DNA from: JAWVYT01 sp046483065
GTDB lineage: Bacteria > Gemmatimonadota > Gemmatimonadetes > Longimicrobiales > RSA9
Reading direction: 5' to 3'
Length of the DNA: 64,000 bases
Assembly: GCA_046483065.1 (NCBI GenBank)
Contig: JAWODW010000037.1
Location: 62,001 to 126,000 of the forward strand
Shown: positions 34,101-42,339 of the stretch, piece by piece
Layout: each line of letters opens with the position of its first letter
How positions within the stretch are numbered: position 1 is the first letter of the stretch
Notes under the pieces: generated by a model
What the model saw: only the letters and a program-made list of their open reading frames with translations
What the model was told of the DNA's origin: nothing
The model's database searches: none
Program-made: the position numbers and the translations under genes

Positions 34101-34888
34101 TACGCATTGGTGGCCTCGTGACCGTAGCCGCGGTTGAAGTAGCCCCGATAGACGTCGGAGAAGACGAAGTCCGGGGTCTGGCCCAGCGCCGCGGCGCTGT
34201 CCATGAACGCGCCGATCCACGAATGATCGCCCGCCATCTCCGGCGACGCGTTGTGGGGATGGTGCAGGAAGATCCCCACCTCCGCACCGGGGTGCCCCTC
34301 CTTCAGCGCCGCCCGGAGATGAGCGAAGGCCGCCGGGCCGTGGCGCCGGAAGAGCGCCGCGTCCCGGACGTAGCTGCGCCGATCCGGGTGGCCGGGTCGG
34401 GCGAAGCCGCCCAGCGGCGCCTCGTCGAACAACGTGATCCGGGCGAAGTCCGGGTAATGGCGCCGGTAGACGGCGGCCAGCTCCCTGAACGTCTCCAGGG
34501 TGGAGGCCCGCCGGGCGCTGTTACGGACGAAGGCGTCGATGGTGCCAGCCTCCGCCCGGTCCGGTCCGATCTCGATCCACGTCCGCTCGAGCCCTACCTC
34601 CCGGCACATGGAGAGGAACCGGTCGAGCCGGTCGGCGTCGCGCATCCCTGACGAGTACGGCGTGATCCCGTTCCGTCGCGCGAAGAGGAGCATGTCCCGG
34701 AGCAGCGCCGGGTCGGTGCCCAGGAGCCGGTTCGCGCCGACCCACATGAAGACCTCGGGCCGGTCGGCGGCGGGGCCGTCCGTCTCCGACGTCTGCGCCG
34801 CGACCCGGCCGGGCGCGAGGGCCGAAACCGCCAGTGTCAGGAATAGCGCCGCGATCCCGCAGCGCCACGCTGGATTCCGCCGTGCCAT
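31178..34888 (-). CDS. Large secreted protein with AGE/cellobiose-epimerase-like domain
   Basis: 1236 residues from ATG 34888 (GGGAGG upstream); signal peptide ends near RVAAQ. Residues about 30-330 look like a TIM-barrel glycosidase-like domain (FMWVGANRLLG, ITLFDEAPLGG, IGWYWPNYAATD) that I cannot assign to a family, followed by beta-rich segments to about 640. From about 650 to 1010 an (alpha/alpha)6 barrel resembles N-acylglucosamine 2-epimerase/cellobiose epimerase: GWDPEHGGWYNE, GKDISPQLAPLSGYLL and VSVGHNLETAWMA contain the family His/Glu positions. A beta-sandwich tail ends the protein. These epimerases are normally cytoplasmic, so an exported form is unusual. Operon with the downstream glycosidase. 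Confidence 0.8.
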   Translation of the reverse strand: MARRNPAWRCGIAALFLTLAVSALAPGRVAAQTSETDGPAADRPEVFMWVGANRLLGTDPALLRDMLLFARRNGITPYSSGMRDADRLDRFLSMCREVGLERTWIEIGPDRAEAGTIDAFVRNSARRASTLETFRELAAVYRRHYPDFARITLFDEAPLGGFARPGHPDRRSYVRDAALFRRHGPAAFAHLRAALKEGHPGAEVGIFLHHPHNASPEMAGDHSWIGAFMDSAAALGQTPDFVFSDVYRGYFNRGYGHEATNAYITDVVATTSAAAHRHGARAYQLGQTHTIKLGYTPGRWEIDGNVDAMLAGGADGIGWYWPNYAATDHTAPDEPAPVDVSFDPFVPNAWGAIGPAGSMFGTSRDRWVYSYLRALEATGHLDPDARFDLWLYGHDFDHGEHRVYLRVAGGEPERGPGEPDAWELLGTLNPQQDRDAYEPGADPGHVYSYHETEHAVVFHALDRRRFLEVDGHGEPRFELRIETDSDADGSWLTAALAMPYRATPNFLTEERVTALLQAQPRWVAINSLARHVRPRPLTLAPGGAVTLASMAPGGRIQGVAQVPDVGDESAAAHGSAAARESGPGQAPAPAPLLPAAFWRSQAMTDVLPFWDRHARDDDGGFRAFLDRGWEPTDRDGRFPGMVSRHLFSYAAGYLLTGEPEHLDSARTALDWMLRHGWDPEHGGWYNEVAADGEVVDASKDLFMQLYAATGLAFYWVVTHDREVRQYLDRTLALLDRYAWDEVRGGYVASLSRDLSVADPGKDISPQLAPLSGYLLYLYLATRDDRYLEQAQRVLDVVLDRMRDPGTAWVLEHWDTAWTAVPGGRRSAFRVSVGHNLETAWMAARLHGLTGREDYRAAAVELGRQTLEHAFLPETGAWLHHFELADPAARAEATPWWVQAYGNMTALSLFRLTGEARYLEAFREGAAFWNRHVIDPLYGGAYLSVDTLGRVVRSEKAVRTKTSYHAMEHGLLLGLYTGLWLTGEPRTLHFRVTEPGGERLWPIPVVEPEARITAVEVNGRPWSGYDGDAGWVRLPSRGPASVRVTVHRPAEVTPRFDLVVYGRDLDPTGMTVRVRENPSAGDAWVPLVEPATRRGDDGWAAVVYPGLSALRFLGQDIREGHVAVRVQGLAGAASGSAGDPAGGENAAGPAITGFYVLPRGGDGGPTDPRERADAVHGWLATDPGRVESASAAAVVYPRPRTVTPGGAWVEHVEAPVRHRRPGELEVEWLEILFRYGR

Positions 34889-35074
34889 CACGCCTCCCAC
34901 CGGTTGCCGATGTCGTAAGCCGCCGCGCCCATCAAAGCTGGCGTCCCCCCGGCCTCGACGCGAGTCCGTGGCAGTGGTTCGCTTCGACGCCTGCCGGGAA
35001 CGCTGCCCCGTCACGATCGAAGGCGGGGCGCCGGAAGCCCGACCCCCCGCCCGTCGTCGCCTGGATCTCGAAGC

Positions 35075-36496
35075 CTAGACGTCGAAGTAGAGCATCACCT
35101 CGTACGGGTGCGGGCGCGCGCGCACCGGCTGGATCTCCTTCTCCCGCTTGGTCCGGATCCAGCGCTCGATGAGCGCCTCGCTGAAGACATCGCCCTCGAG
35201 GAGGAACGCGTGGTCGTCCTCCAACGCATCGAGGGCGGCGTCCAGCGTGGTGGGGAGCTGCCCGATCTGCGCCGCTTCCTCCGGCGGGAGGCTGAAGACG
35301 TCCTCGTCGATGGGCCCGAAGCCGTGCTCCGACGGATCGATCCGGTTCCGGATCCCGTCGATCCCCGCCATGAGCTGCGCCGCCATGGACAGGTAGATAT
35401 TGCCCGTGGCGTCGGGCGGACGGAACTCCATGCGCACGGCGTCGGGGCTGGTGGCGTAGCTCGGGATCCGCACCGCGGCGCTCCGGTTGGCCAGAGAGAA
35501 GAAGCTGCGGACCGGCGCCTCGAAGCCCGGAACGAGCCGGCGGTACGAGTTGGTGCTCGGGTTCGTGATCCCGAGCAGCGCGGGCGCGTGGACCAGCAGG
35601 CCGCCCACGTACCACCGGGCCAGGTCGCTGAGCAGCCCGTACCCCTGGGGGTCGTAGAAGAGGTTCTCGCCCCCGTTCACCAGCTGCTGGTGGAAGTGCA
35701 TCCCGCTCCCGGCCTCGCCGAAGAGCGGCTTGGGCATGAACGTGGCCGTCTGCTCCGCGCCGAAGGCGGCCATCTTCGCCACGTACTTGACCAGCATCCC
35801 CATGTCGCCGGCATCCACGATCCCGGCCAGCGGGATCTCCAGCTCCACCTGGCCCGGGCCGCCCACCTCGTGGTGGTGGTACTTCACCGGCACGCTCATC
35901 CCCCGCAGGTGCTCCGACATCGCCGCCCGCAGGTTGTAGAGCCGATCCTTCGGCGGGATGGCGTGGTAGCCGCCGCCCATCGGGATCACGTGCCCGCGAC
36001 CGCCGTCGGAGACCGACCACTCCGCTTCACTGGAGTCGACCCGGTACTCCGCCCGGTTCGGCCCGTTGTCGATATGGACCTCGTCGAAGACGTAGAACTC
36101 GAACTCGGGGCCCCAGCGGCTCACGGCGCCGTCCACGGTCTCCGCCAGGTACGCGTCGGCCCGGCCCGCCGTGTTCCGGGGGTCGTGGGGGTACGGCGTC
36201 TTGCTGTCCGCCTCCATGACCACGCAGATGAAGCCCAGGGTGGGCACGTCCCAGAACGGGTCGGGCGCACCGGTCTTCAGGTCCGGCACCAGCACCATGT
36301 CACCGGAAGCGATGCCCCGGAAACCGACGCTCGAGCCGTCGAAGCCCACACCGTTCTCCATGGTGTCCGTCGTGAACTGATCGGCCGGCAGCGTGACGTG
36401 ATGCCAGCGCCCCCAGAGGTCGATGAACTTGAGGTCCACCATCCGGATCCCGTGGTCTTCTACATGACGCCGGGCATCCTCGAAATTGTCAAACAT
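35075..36496 (-). CDS. glnA: Glutamine synthetase type I, adenylylation Tyr replaced by Phe
   Basis: 473 residues, typical for GS-I, from ATG 36496. Makes glutamine from glutamate, ammonia and ATP. Motifs include GFDGSSV, GPEFEFYVFD, the glycine-rich KYHHHEVGGPGQ-type region with NGGENLFYD, and RxPxSxxN-like SRR. The loop that is adenylylated in enterobacterial GS (NLYxLPPEE) reads DVFSLPPEE, with Phe in place of Tyr, so GlnE-type control cannot operate. Promoter details are not clear. It is divergent from glnS across a 675-bp repeat-rich region. Confidence 0.95.
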   Translation of the reverse strand: MFDNFEDARRHVEDHGIRMVDLKFIDLWGRWHHVTLPADQFTTDTMENGVGFDGSSVGFRGIASGDMVLVPDLKTGAPDPFWDVPTLGFICVVMEADSKTPYPHDPRNTAGRADAYLAETVDGAVSRWGPEFEFYVFDEVHIDNGPNRAEYRVDSSEAEWSVSDGGRGHVIPMGGGYHAIPPKDRLYNLRAAMSEHLRGMSVPVKYHHHEVGGPGQVELEIPLAGIVDAGDMGMLVKYVAKMAAFGAEQTATFMPKPLFGEAGSGMHFHQQLVNGGENLFYDPQGYGLLSDLARWYVGGLLVHAPALLGITNPSTNSYRRLVPGFEAPVRSFFSLANRSAAVRIPSYATSPDAVRMEFRPPDATGNIYLSMAAQLMAGIDGIRNRIDPSEHGFGPIDEDVFSLPPEEAAQIGQLPTTLDAALDALEDDHAFLLEGDVFSEALIERWIRTKREKEIQPVRARPHPYEVMLYFDV

Positions 36497-36837
36497 GTAT
36501 GTATCACTCCCGCCGGCCGTAACGGCCGTTCGTTTCGCTGTTCCAGGCTTCATCGGGCGACGCCGGACACTCAAGCTACACGCGCGACCCGGCTTCCGGT
36601 ACCCGCATCTCGACGACGGACCGCCCCGCCTTCGTTCGCGGCAGAAGACGCGAGCTGCCCGGCTCGCGCCACTGGATGGACATGATCTCTCGACTGTTCC
36701 CGGGTTCCGATGCGTGGGGGAGACAGCGGGAACCACCTCGCGGGACGGCGATTCCCGGCGGGAGCGAAGGCGGCGAGGCTGTCCCAAACCTTCCGACCAT
36801 CGACGTCCGACAGATGAGCGGAGACTTCGGGACGCGT

Positions 36838-36898
36838 GGCGACCCAAAGTCTCCTTCCATTGATCCCGCAAGACGACGACCGGAAGCTTTGGGTCGCC
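36838..36898. repeat. 12-bp inverted repeat GGCGACCCAAAG / CTTTGGGTCGCC
   Basis: Arms at 36838-36849 and 36887-36898 are exact reverse complements, 37 nt apart. A second pair, GGGACGCG (36829-36836) and CGCGTCCC (36918-36925), is nested outside it. Together they could form a long cruciform or RNA structure and may belong to a dispersed repeat family. Confidence 0.8.
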
Positions 36899-36967
36899 TG
36901 CCGACCCAAACCCTCATCGCGTCCCAACACCCGCGACGAACGCGGAGTTCGGGACGACGACGCCCAC

Positions 36968-37072
36968 CGACCTGGCCCACCGACCTGGCCCGCCGACCTG
37001 GCCCGCCGACCTGGCCCGCCGACCTCACCCGCCGACCTGGCCCGCCGGCCCCGTCCACCCGACCTGGCCCAC
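36968..37072. repeat. 13-bp tandem repeat, about eight copies
   Basis: Unit CGACCTGGCCCGC. Six adjacent 13-bp units run from 36968 to 37045 (first with CAC, fifth with CCTCACCC), followed by one degenerate unit and one further copy near 37059-37072. A 13-bp period shifts reading frame with each unit, which argues against coding use. Confidence 0.9.
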
Positions 37073-37171
37073 CGACCCGCGCCGCTCACCACCCTTCCTC
37101 CATCCCCTCCCCCGGACTTAGCTTCGATGCCGACGCCGGACCGAGACCCGAACCCGAAGCCAGAACGTCGC

Positions 37172-39538
37172 ATGGACCATAGCGAGAGCATAGCACGCCT
37201 CGAGGGCCGGGACTTCCTCCGGACCCGGGTGGCGGAGGACCTGAAGGCCGGGCGCCACGGCGGTCGGGTGGTGACCCGGTTCCCGCCGGAGCCCAACGGC
37301 TACCTCCACATCGGCCACGCCAAGTCCATCTGCCTGAACTTCGGGATCGCCGAGGAAGTGGACGGCGCCGTCTGCCACCTCCGGTTCGACGACACGAACC
37401 CGGAGACCGAGGACATGAAGTACGTCGAGGCCGCGAAGCGCGACGTGACGTGGCTCGGCTTCAGCTGGGGCGACCACCTCTACTTCGCCTCCGACTACTT
37501 CGAGACCATGTACGAGGTGGGCGAGCACCTGATCCGGGAGGGGAAGGCGTACGTCGACAGCCAGTCCGAGGAGGAGATCCGGGAGAACCGGGGTACCGTG
37601 ACGGAGCCGGGCACGGCGAGCCCGTTCCGGGACCGGTCGGTGGAGGAGAACCTGGACCTGTTCCGCCGGATGCGTGCCGGCGAGTTCGGGAACGGCGCCC
37701 ACGTGCTGCGGGCGAAGATCGACATGGCCAGCCCGAACATGCTCATGCGCGATCCATTGCTGTATCGGATCCGCCACGCCGAGCATTACCGCACCGGCGA
37801 CGACTGGTGCATCTACCCGATGTACGACTACGCCCACCCCCTCGAGGACACCATCGAGGACGTGACCCACTCGTTCTGCACCCTCGAGTTCGAGATCAAC
37901 CGGGCCGTCTACGACTGGGTGGTGGAGAACGCGCCGCTGGACGCGCGTCCGCGCCAGACCGAGTTCGCACGGCTCAACCTCGACTACACCCTCATGAGCA
38001 AGCGGAAGCTCAAGGTGCTGGTGGACGAGGGCCGGGTGGATGGCTGGGACGACCCGCGCATGCCCACCATCGCCGGGATCCGACGCCGGGGCTACACCCC
38101 CGCCTCGATCCGCGCCTTCGCCGACATGATCGGCGTGGCCAAGACCGACAGCCGCGTGGACATGGGCAAGCTCGAGTTCGCCGTCCGCGACCACCTGAAC
38201 GACCGGGCCCCGCGGCGCATGGCCGTCCTTCGACCGCTCCCCGTCACCCTGACCAACTACCCCGACGGCGAGGCGGAGGAGATCGAGGCCGCCGACTGGC
38301 CCCGGGACGTGGGCCGGGAAGGGTCGCGGCCCGTGCCGTTCTCCGGTCGGATCCTCATCGAGCGAAGCGACTTCTCCGCCGACCCGCCCGCCGGGTGGAA
38401 GCGCCTGGCACCCGGCACCGCCGTCCGCCTCCGCCACGGCTACGTCATCCGCTGCGACGACGTGGTCACCGACGCCGCCGGCGAGCCCACCGAGCTCCGC
38501 TGCAGCTACGCGCCCGAGAGCCTGGACGGGCCGGTGCCCCCGGTGCCGGACGACTGGGAGGTCCGGGGCGCCATCCACTGGGTCGACGCCGAGCGGTCGG
38601 TCCCCGCCGAGGTCCGGCTCTACGACCGCCTCTTCCGCGTGCCCGACCCCGACGCCGAGGCCGCCGCGTCCGGCGAGCCGTTCACCGCGTTCCTGAACCC
38701 CGACTCGCTGGTGACTGTGGAGGGCCGCGTGGAACCGTCGGTCACCGTGGACGAGCCCGGTACCCGCTACCAGTTCGAGCGCCTGGGCTACTTTATGAGC
38801 GACCCGGAGGACTCGTCCGCCGACGGGCTCGTCTTCAACCGGACCGTCACGCTCCGGGACACGTGGAGCGGGAAAGCCGGCGACGGCGGCGCCCCCGCCC
38901 CTGAAGAGGAGCCCGAAGCCCGGGGCGGCCCCGAGCTCTCCGCCGAGGAGCACAGGGCGCTGCGGGAGGCCGCGGCGCCGGAGCGCTCGCCGGAGCTGGA
39001 AGCCCGCCGTCGTCGCTTCACCGACGAGCTTGGCATCGACGCCGAGGACGCCGAGCTGCTGACCCGGGAAGCCGCCACCGCCGACTTCTTCGAGAACGCG
39101 CTGGAGGCCGGCCCCGGGGCCGCCTTCAACCAGCGGGTGGCCAACTGGATGGTGAACGAGCTGCCCCGGGAGATCGGCGACCGGCCACTGGCCAACCTGC
39201 CGTTCGCCGCCACCGACTTCGGTGCGCTGGTGACGCTCATCGCCGACGGCACACTGTCCAGCAGCGCCGCCCGGGAGGTGCTGGCCGAGATGGTGGAGAC
39301 GGGCGGGCGCCCGGACGAGATCGTGGACGCGAAGGGCCTCCGCCAGGTCAGCGACGCCGACGCGCTGGCGGAGACCATCGGCCAGATCCTGGCGAAGCAC
39401 CCGGACAAGGTGGACGCCTACCGGGCCGGTCAGACCGGGCTGCTCGGCTTCTTCATGGGCCAGGTCATGCGGGAGACGGGCGGGAAGGCGAACCCCGGGG
39501 TGGCGAAGGGGCTGCTGGAGGAGCGGCTGGTCGGCTGA
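37172..39538 (+). CDS. glnS: Glutaminyl-tRNA synthetase with C-terminal YqeY domain
   Basis: 788 residues, against about 555 for E. coli GlnRS. Class I motifs are clear: PPEPNGYLHIGHAKS near 37-51 (HIGH) and LMSKRKL (KMSKS) near 272-278. The anticodon-binding barrels follow. From about residue 590 to the end there is a helical YqeY/GatB-tail-like domain (ending GFFMGQVMRETGGKANPGVAK), as described in Deinococcus GlnRS, where it strengthens tRNA binding. ATG 37172 begins at MDHSES; reading further upstream would translate the 13-bp repeat array and is rejected. Confidence 0.95.
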   Translation: MDHSESIARLEGRDFLRTRVAEDLKAGRHGGRVVTRFPPEPNGYLHIGHAKSICLNFGIAEEVDGAVCHLRFDDTNPETEDMKYVEAAKRDVTWLGFSWGDHLYFASDYFETMYEVGEHLIREGKAYVDSQSEEEIRENRGTVTEPGTASPFRDRSVEENLDLFRRMRAGEFGNGAHVLRAKIDMASPNMLMRDPLLYRIRHAEHYRTGDDWCIYPMYDYAHPLEDTIEDVTHSFCTLEFEINRAVYDWVVENAPLDARPRQTEFARLNLDYTLMSKRKLKVLVDEGRVDGWDDPRMPTIAGIRRRGYTPASIRAFADMIGVAKTDSRVDMGKLEFAVRDHLNDRAPRRMAVLRPLPVTLTNYPDGEAEEIEAADWPRDVGREGSRPVPFSGRILIERSDFSADPPAGWKRLAPGTAVRLRHGYVIRCDDVVTDAAGEPTELRCSYAPESLDGPVPPVPDDWEVRGAIHWVDAERSVPAEVRLYDRLFRVPDPDAEAAASGEPFTAFLNPDSLVTVEGRVEPSVTVDEPGTRYQFERLGYFMSDPEDSSADGLVFNRTVTLRDTWSGKAGDGGAPAPEEEPEARGGPELSAEEHRALREAAAPERSPELEARRRRFTDELGIDAEDAELLTREAATADFFENALEAGPGAAFNQRVANWMVNELPREIGDRPLANLPFAATDFGALVTLIADGTLSSSAAREVLAEMVETGGRPDEIVDAKGLRQVSDADALAETIGQILAKHPDKVDAYRAGQTGLLGFFMGQVMRETGGKANPGVAKGLLEERLVG

Positions 39539-39637
39539 GCCCCGCGAGGCCGGGGCCGTCCGCCGCCGATACTCCCGATGGACCATCGACCCGGTCATGA
39601 GGGTATGGCCGGTCGAACCTTTGGATGAGAGAGCGCC

Positions 39638-40339
39638 ATGCACACGATCGACCACGACGTAACGGACCCCACCGACCTGGAGATCCCGGACGAGACGCTG
39701 GCGGAGTGGCAGAGCCTCGTGGACACCATGGCCGAGCTCGCCGGCATCCCGGCGGGGCTCATCATGCGCCTGACCGACGACGACATCGAGGTCTTTCTCT
39801 CCAGTGACACCGCTGGGAACCCGTACGAGCCCGGGGACCGGGAGCACTTCGAGGACTCGGGCCTCTACTGCGAGACCGTGATCAGGAGCAACGAAGCGCT
39901 CCTGGTCCCCGACGCGCTGGCCGATCCGGACTGGGAGGACAATCCGGATGTGAAGCTCGGGATGATCTCCTACCTGGGCTATCCCATCCTGCTGCCGAAC
40001 CAGACGCCCTTCGGCACCATCTGCATCCTGGACGACGAAGCCAACGAGTACTCCGGACCCGTCCGCGCGCTCATCCCCAAGTTCCGCGACCTCATCGAGT
40101 ACCACCTCGAGCTGCTCTACATGAACCAGGTGCTCGGCGAGCAGAACCGACGATTCAGCGACCACCTCGAGGAGATCCACGCCCTGCGTGGGCTCATCCC
40201 CATCTGCGCCTGGTGCAAGAAGATCAAGGACGACGAGGGGTACTGGAACGCAGTGGAGAAATACCTGGCCCGCTTCCCGGACACCCGGTTCTCCCACGCC
40301 ATCTGCCCCGATTGCGCCGCCAGCCGGATTGACGTCTAA
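39638..40339 (+). CDS. GAF-domain protein with C-terminal cysteine motif
   Basis: 233 residues. A GAF sensory domain (about 20-165; motifs YCETVI, YLGYPILLPNQTPFGTICILD) is followed by a coiled-coil-like helix and a C-terminal element ICAWCKKIKDDEGYW...CPDC. That Cys-rich tail is found at the ends of many receiver and PAS/GAF proteins and probably binds a metal. No output enzyme is attached, so it may pass a signal by protein contact. It lies alone between glnS and lgt. Confidence 0.85.
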   Translation: MHTIDHDVTDPTDLEIPDETLAEWQSLVDTMAELAGIPAGLIMRLTDDDIEVFLSSDTAGNPYEPGDREHFEDSGLYCETVIRSNEALLVPDALADPDWEDNPDVKLGMISYLGYPILLPNQTPFGTICILDDEANEYSGPVRALIPKFRDLIEYHLELLYMNQVLGEQNRRFSDHLEEIHALRGLIPICAWCKKIKDDEGYWNAVEKYLARFPDTRFSHAICPDCAASRIDV

Positions 40340-40384
40340 TACGGGCCGGAAGCAACGCAGACAACGCCCGCAGAGAGACCGCCC

Positions 40385-41353
40385 GTGCTGACCACCTTTC
40401 TCGCCCTCGAGATCCCGTACCCGTTCATCGACCCGGTGCTCCTCGACCTGCCGGGGCCGCTCTCGGTCCGATGGTACGGGCTCATGTACCTGGTGGGGTT
40501 CGCCTTCGCCTACTACGCGCTGAGCCGCCTCACGGAATGGGGATTCCTCGAGCTCGAGAAGGAGAAGGTCGGCGACTTCATCGGATACTTGGTGCTCGGC
40601 GTCATCCTCGGCGGCCGGCTCGGCTACATCCTCTTCTACGCACTCGACGACTACATCCGCGACCCGCTCCTGACGCTCCAGATCTGGCGGGGCGGCCTCT
40701 CGTTCCACGGCGGGCTGATCGGCGTGATCGTCACCGCGGCCCTCTTCGCACGCGCGCATGGCATCCGGTTCTCCCGGCTCCTGGACAGCCTGGCCGCCGC
40801 CGTGCCCGTCGGGATCTTCTTCGTCCGGATGGCGAATTTCGTCAACGGCGAGCTCTACGGTCGAGTCGCCGACGCCGACGTGCCGTGGGCGATCCGGTTC
40901 CCCACCGACCCCGTGGCACTCCGCCTCATGGACATCGGGCCGGGCTCCATTCAGGCCCGGGAGGACGCGATCCTCGCCGCCCACGAGAGCGGCCTCTGGG
41001 ACGCGATCCGGGACCAGGTCCCGCTCCGCCACCCGTCCCAGGTCTACGAGGCTCTCGGCGAGGGACTCCTGGTCGGGGCGGTCCTCTGGACGGTGCTCAT
41101 CGTCGCCCGCCGACGGCAGAAGTGGCCGCCGGCGGGCGCCATGGCCGGGCTCTTCTTCATCGGCTACGGTGGGGTCCGCACCTTTGTCGAGCTCTTCCGT
41201 CAGCCCGACGCCCAGTTCCGGGGCCCCGACGACCCGCTGGGCACGGTCCTCGGTCCGCTCACCATGGGCCAGACCCTCAGCCTCTTCATGGTGCTGGTCG
41301 GGATTGCGGGGCTGGTCTGGGCGTTCCGCCGGGAGCGCGGGCAGGCGGCGTAA
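40385..41353 (+). CDS. lgt: Prolipoprotein diacylglyceryl transferase
   Basis: 322 residues with GTG start. Transfers diacylglyceryl from phosphatidylglycerol to the lipobox Cys of prolipoproteins at the inner membrane. Seven membrane segments; SVRWYGLMYLVGF at the N-terminus, GGLSFHGGLIG with the essential His, the Lgt signature region VRMANFVNGELYGR, and a late HPSQVYEAL block. The window encodes several lipoproteins that would be substrates. Confidence 0.95.
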   Translation: MLTTFLALEIPYPFIDPVLLDLPGPLSVRWYGLMYLVGFAFAYYALSRLTEWGFLELEKEKVGDFIGYLVLGVILGGRLGYILFYALDDYIRDPLLTLQIWRGGLSFHGGLIGVIVTAALFARAHGIRFSRLLDSLAAAVPVGIFFVRMANFVNGELYGRVADADVPWAIRFPTDPVALRLMDIGPGSIQAREDAILAAHESGLWDAIRDQVPLRHPSQVYEALGEGLLVGAVLWTVLIVARRRQKWPPAGAMAGLFFIGYGGVRTFVELFRQPDAQFRGPDDPLGTVLGPLTMGQTLSLFMVLVGIAGLVWAFRRERGQAA

Positions 41354-41454
41354 GGCGCGGTCCAGGCGGACGGGTCTGGAGAGGGAGAAGTACGAGGCGG
41401 AGGTACAGGTACAGGCCGAGGTAGAGGGGAGAGGAAGGAGGGAGCGGGGCGCTC

Positions 41455-42339
41455 TCAGACCTCCACCGTGTTCGCCAGCACGTGGACGAGGGTCGGTGCC
41501 AGCAGGTTCCGCGTCCGGTGGAAGATCACCCCCATGGCCAGCCCCATCGGCGCCTGTATCACCACGTTCAGCGCCGCCGCGATCCACAGGTCGCCGCCGG
41601 ACCAGTCCGGGATCGAGTCGAGGTGCCACCACCCGAACGCCAGGCTCGCCAGCACCAACCCCCACTCCGGTGTCCACAGCCGGGCGATCCGGGTCTGCAC
41701 CAGTCCCCGCCACAGGAACTCCTCGCCGAACCCGTTCTGGAAGAGGTTGGAGACCGCCGCCCGGAGGATCTGTCCCGGGCCGGCCTGCCCGCTGACCACG
41801 TACCACACCCACGCCGCCACCACCGGCGCACCCCACACGGCCGTCACCCGCCACGACCGCCAGCCCTTCCCGAACCCGATCCCCCTCCAGCGTGCGCCGA
41901 GCGCCAGCACCAGGGCACCGGGGACCAGGACGTACAGGACCGGGTTCAGCAGATAGCTCGCGTTCGGGACTGGCAGCCCCTGGCCCCAGCGATAGGCCGC
42001 CCGGATGAACGACGACCAGACGGGGATGTCCGCAAACCGGAACATGGCCAGCCCGGCCATCCCCAGGACCACGATGAGCTGGGCCGCGAGCCGACGCCGG
42101 GAAGCCTCGCGGGGACGGCCGGCACCCTCGTCGCCTGAAGGAGCGCCGCCCCGGGTGAGCCAGAATGTGAGCGCCACAAACGCGCCGAGCAGCGCCCCCG
42201 CCCCCACCGCCGCGCCGACCCAGTGCCACTCGTCCCGGATGGCCAGAAACGCCACCGCCAGGAGCCAGATCCCGCCGAAGGTGAGGGCCGGGAGGCGGTA
42301 CGCCCGGTGCGGTCCCACGGGTGGCCGGCCTGCCGTCAC
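41455..42339 (-). CDS. CPBP-family intramembrane metalloprotease
   Basis: About 294 residues. Eight hydrophobic helices, with the CPBP/Abi motifs EExxxRG as GEEFLWRG and FxxxH as FGWWHLDS, then a conserved NxxxxN-type last helix. The probable start is GTG 42339, overlapping the transketolase stop by GTGA; the ribosome binding site would then be the GGAGGA inside that gene's end, very close to the GTG, so the start is uncertain. Family members process membrane or prenylated proteins; the substrate is unknown. Confidence 0.82.
   Translation of the reverse strand: MTAGRPPVGPHRAYRLPALTFGGIWLLAVAFLAIRDEWHWVGAAVGAGALLGAFVALTFWLTRGGAPSGDEGAGRPREASRRRLAAQLIVVLGMAGLAMFRFADIPVWSSFIRAAYRWGQGLPVPNASYLLNPVLYVLVPGALVLALGARWRGIGFGKGWRSWRVTAVWGAPVVAAWVWYVVSGQAGPGQILRAAVSNLFQNGFGEEFLWRGLVQTRIARLWTPEWGLVLASLAFGWWHLDSIPDWSGGDLWIAAALNVVIQAPMGLAMGVIFHRTRNLLAPTLVHVLANTVEV

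Larger units (their letters stand above)
36497..37171. other. Repeat-rich non-coding region between glnA and glnS
   Basis: 675 bp without a supported gene, although open frames run through it in several phases. It contains four copies of a TTTGGGWC core in both orientations (36781, 36841, 36888, 36903), a 12-bp inverted repeat, and the 13-bp tandem array at 36968-37072. Regulatory sequences for both genes must lie here. Confidence 0.7.

Noticed and set aside
31130..34651. A 1173-codon open frame on the plus strand
   Set aside because: Antisense to the epimerase-domain protein, which has a signal peptide, ribosome binding site and recognisable folds. No domain is visible in the antisense reading.
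36836..37171. N-terminal extension of GlnRS through the 13-bp repeats
   Set aside because: The repeat period shifts the frame, the translation is Pro/Arg filler, and the catalytic core begins right after ATG 37172.
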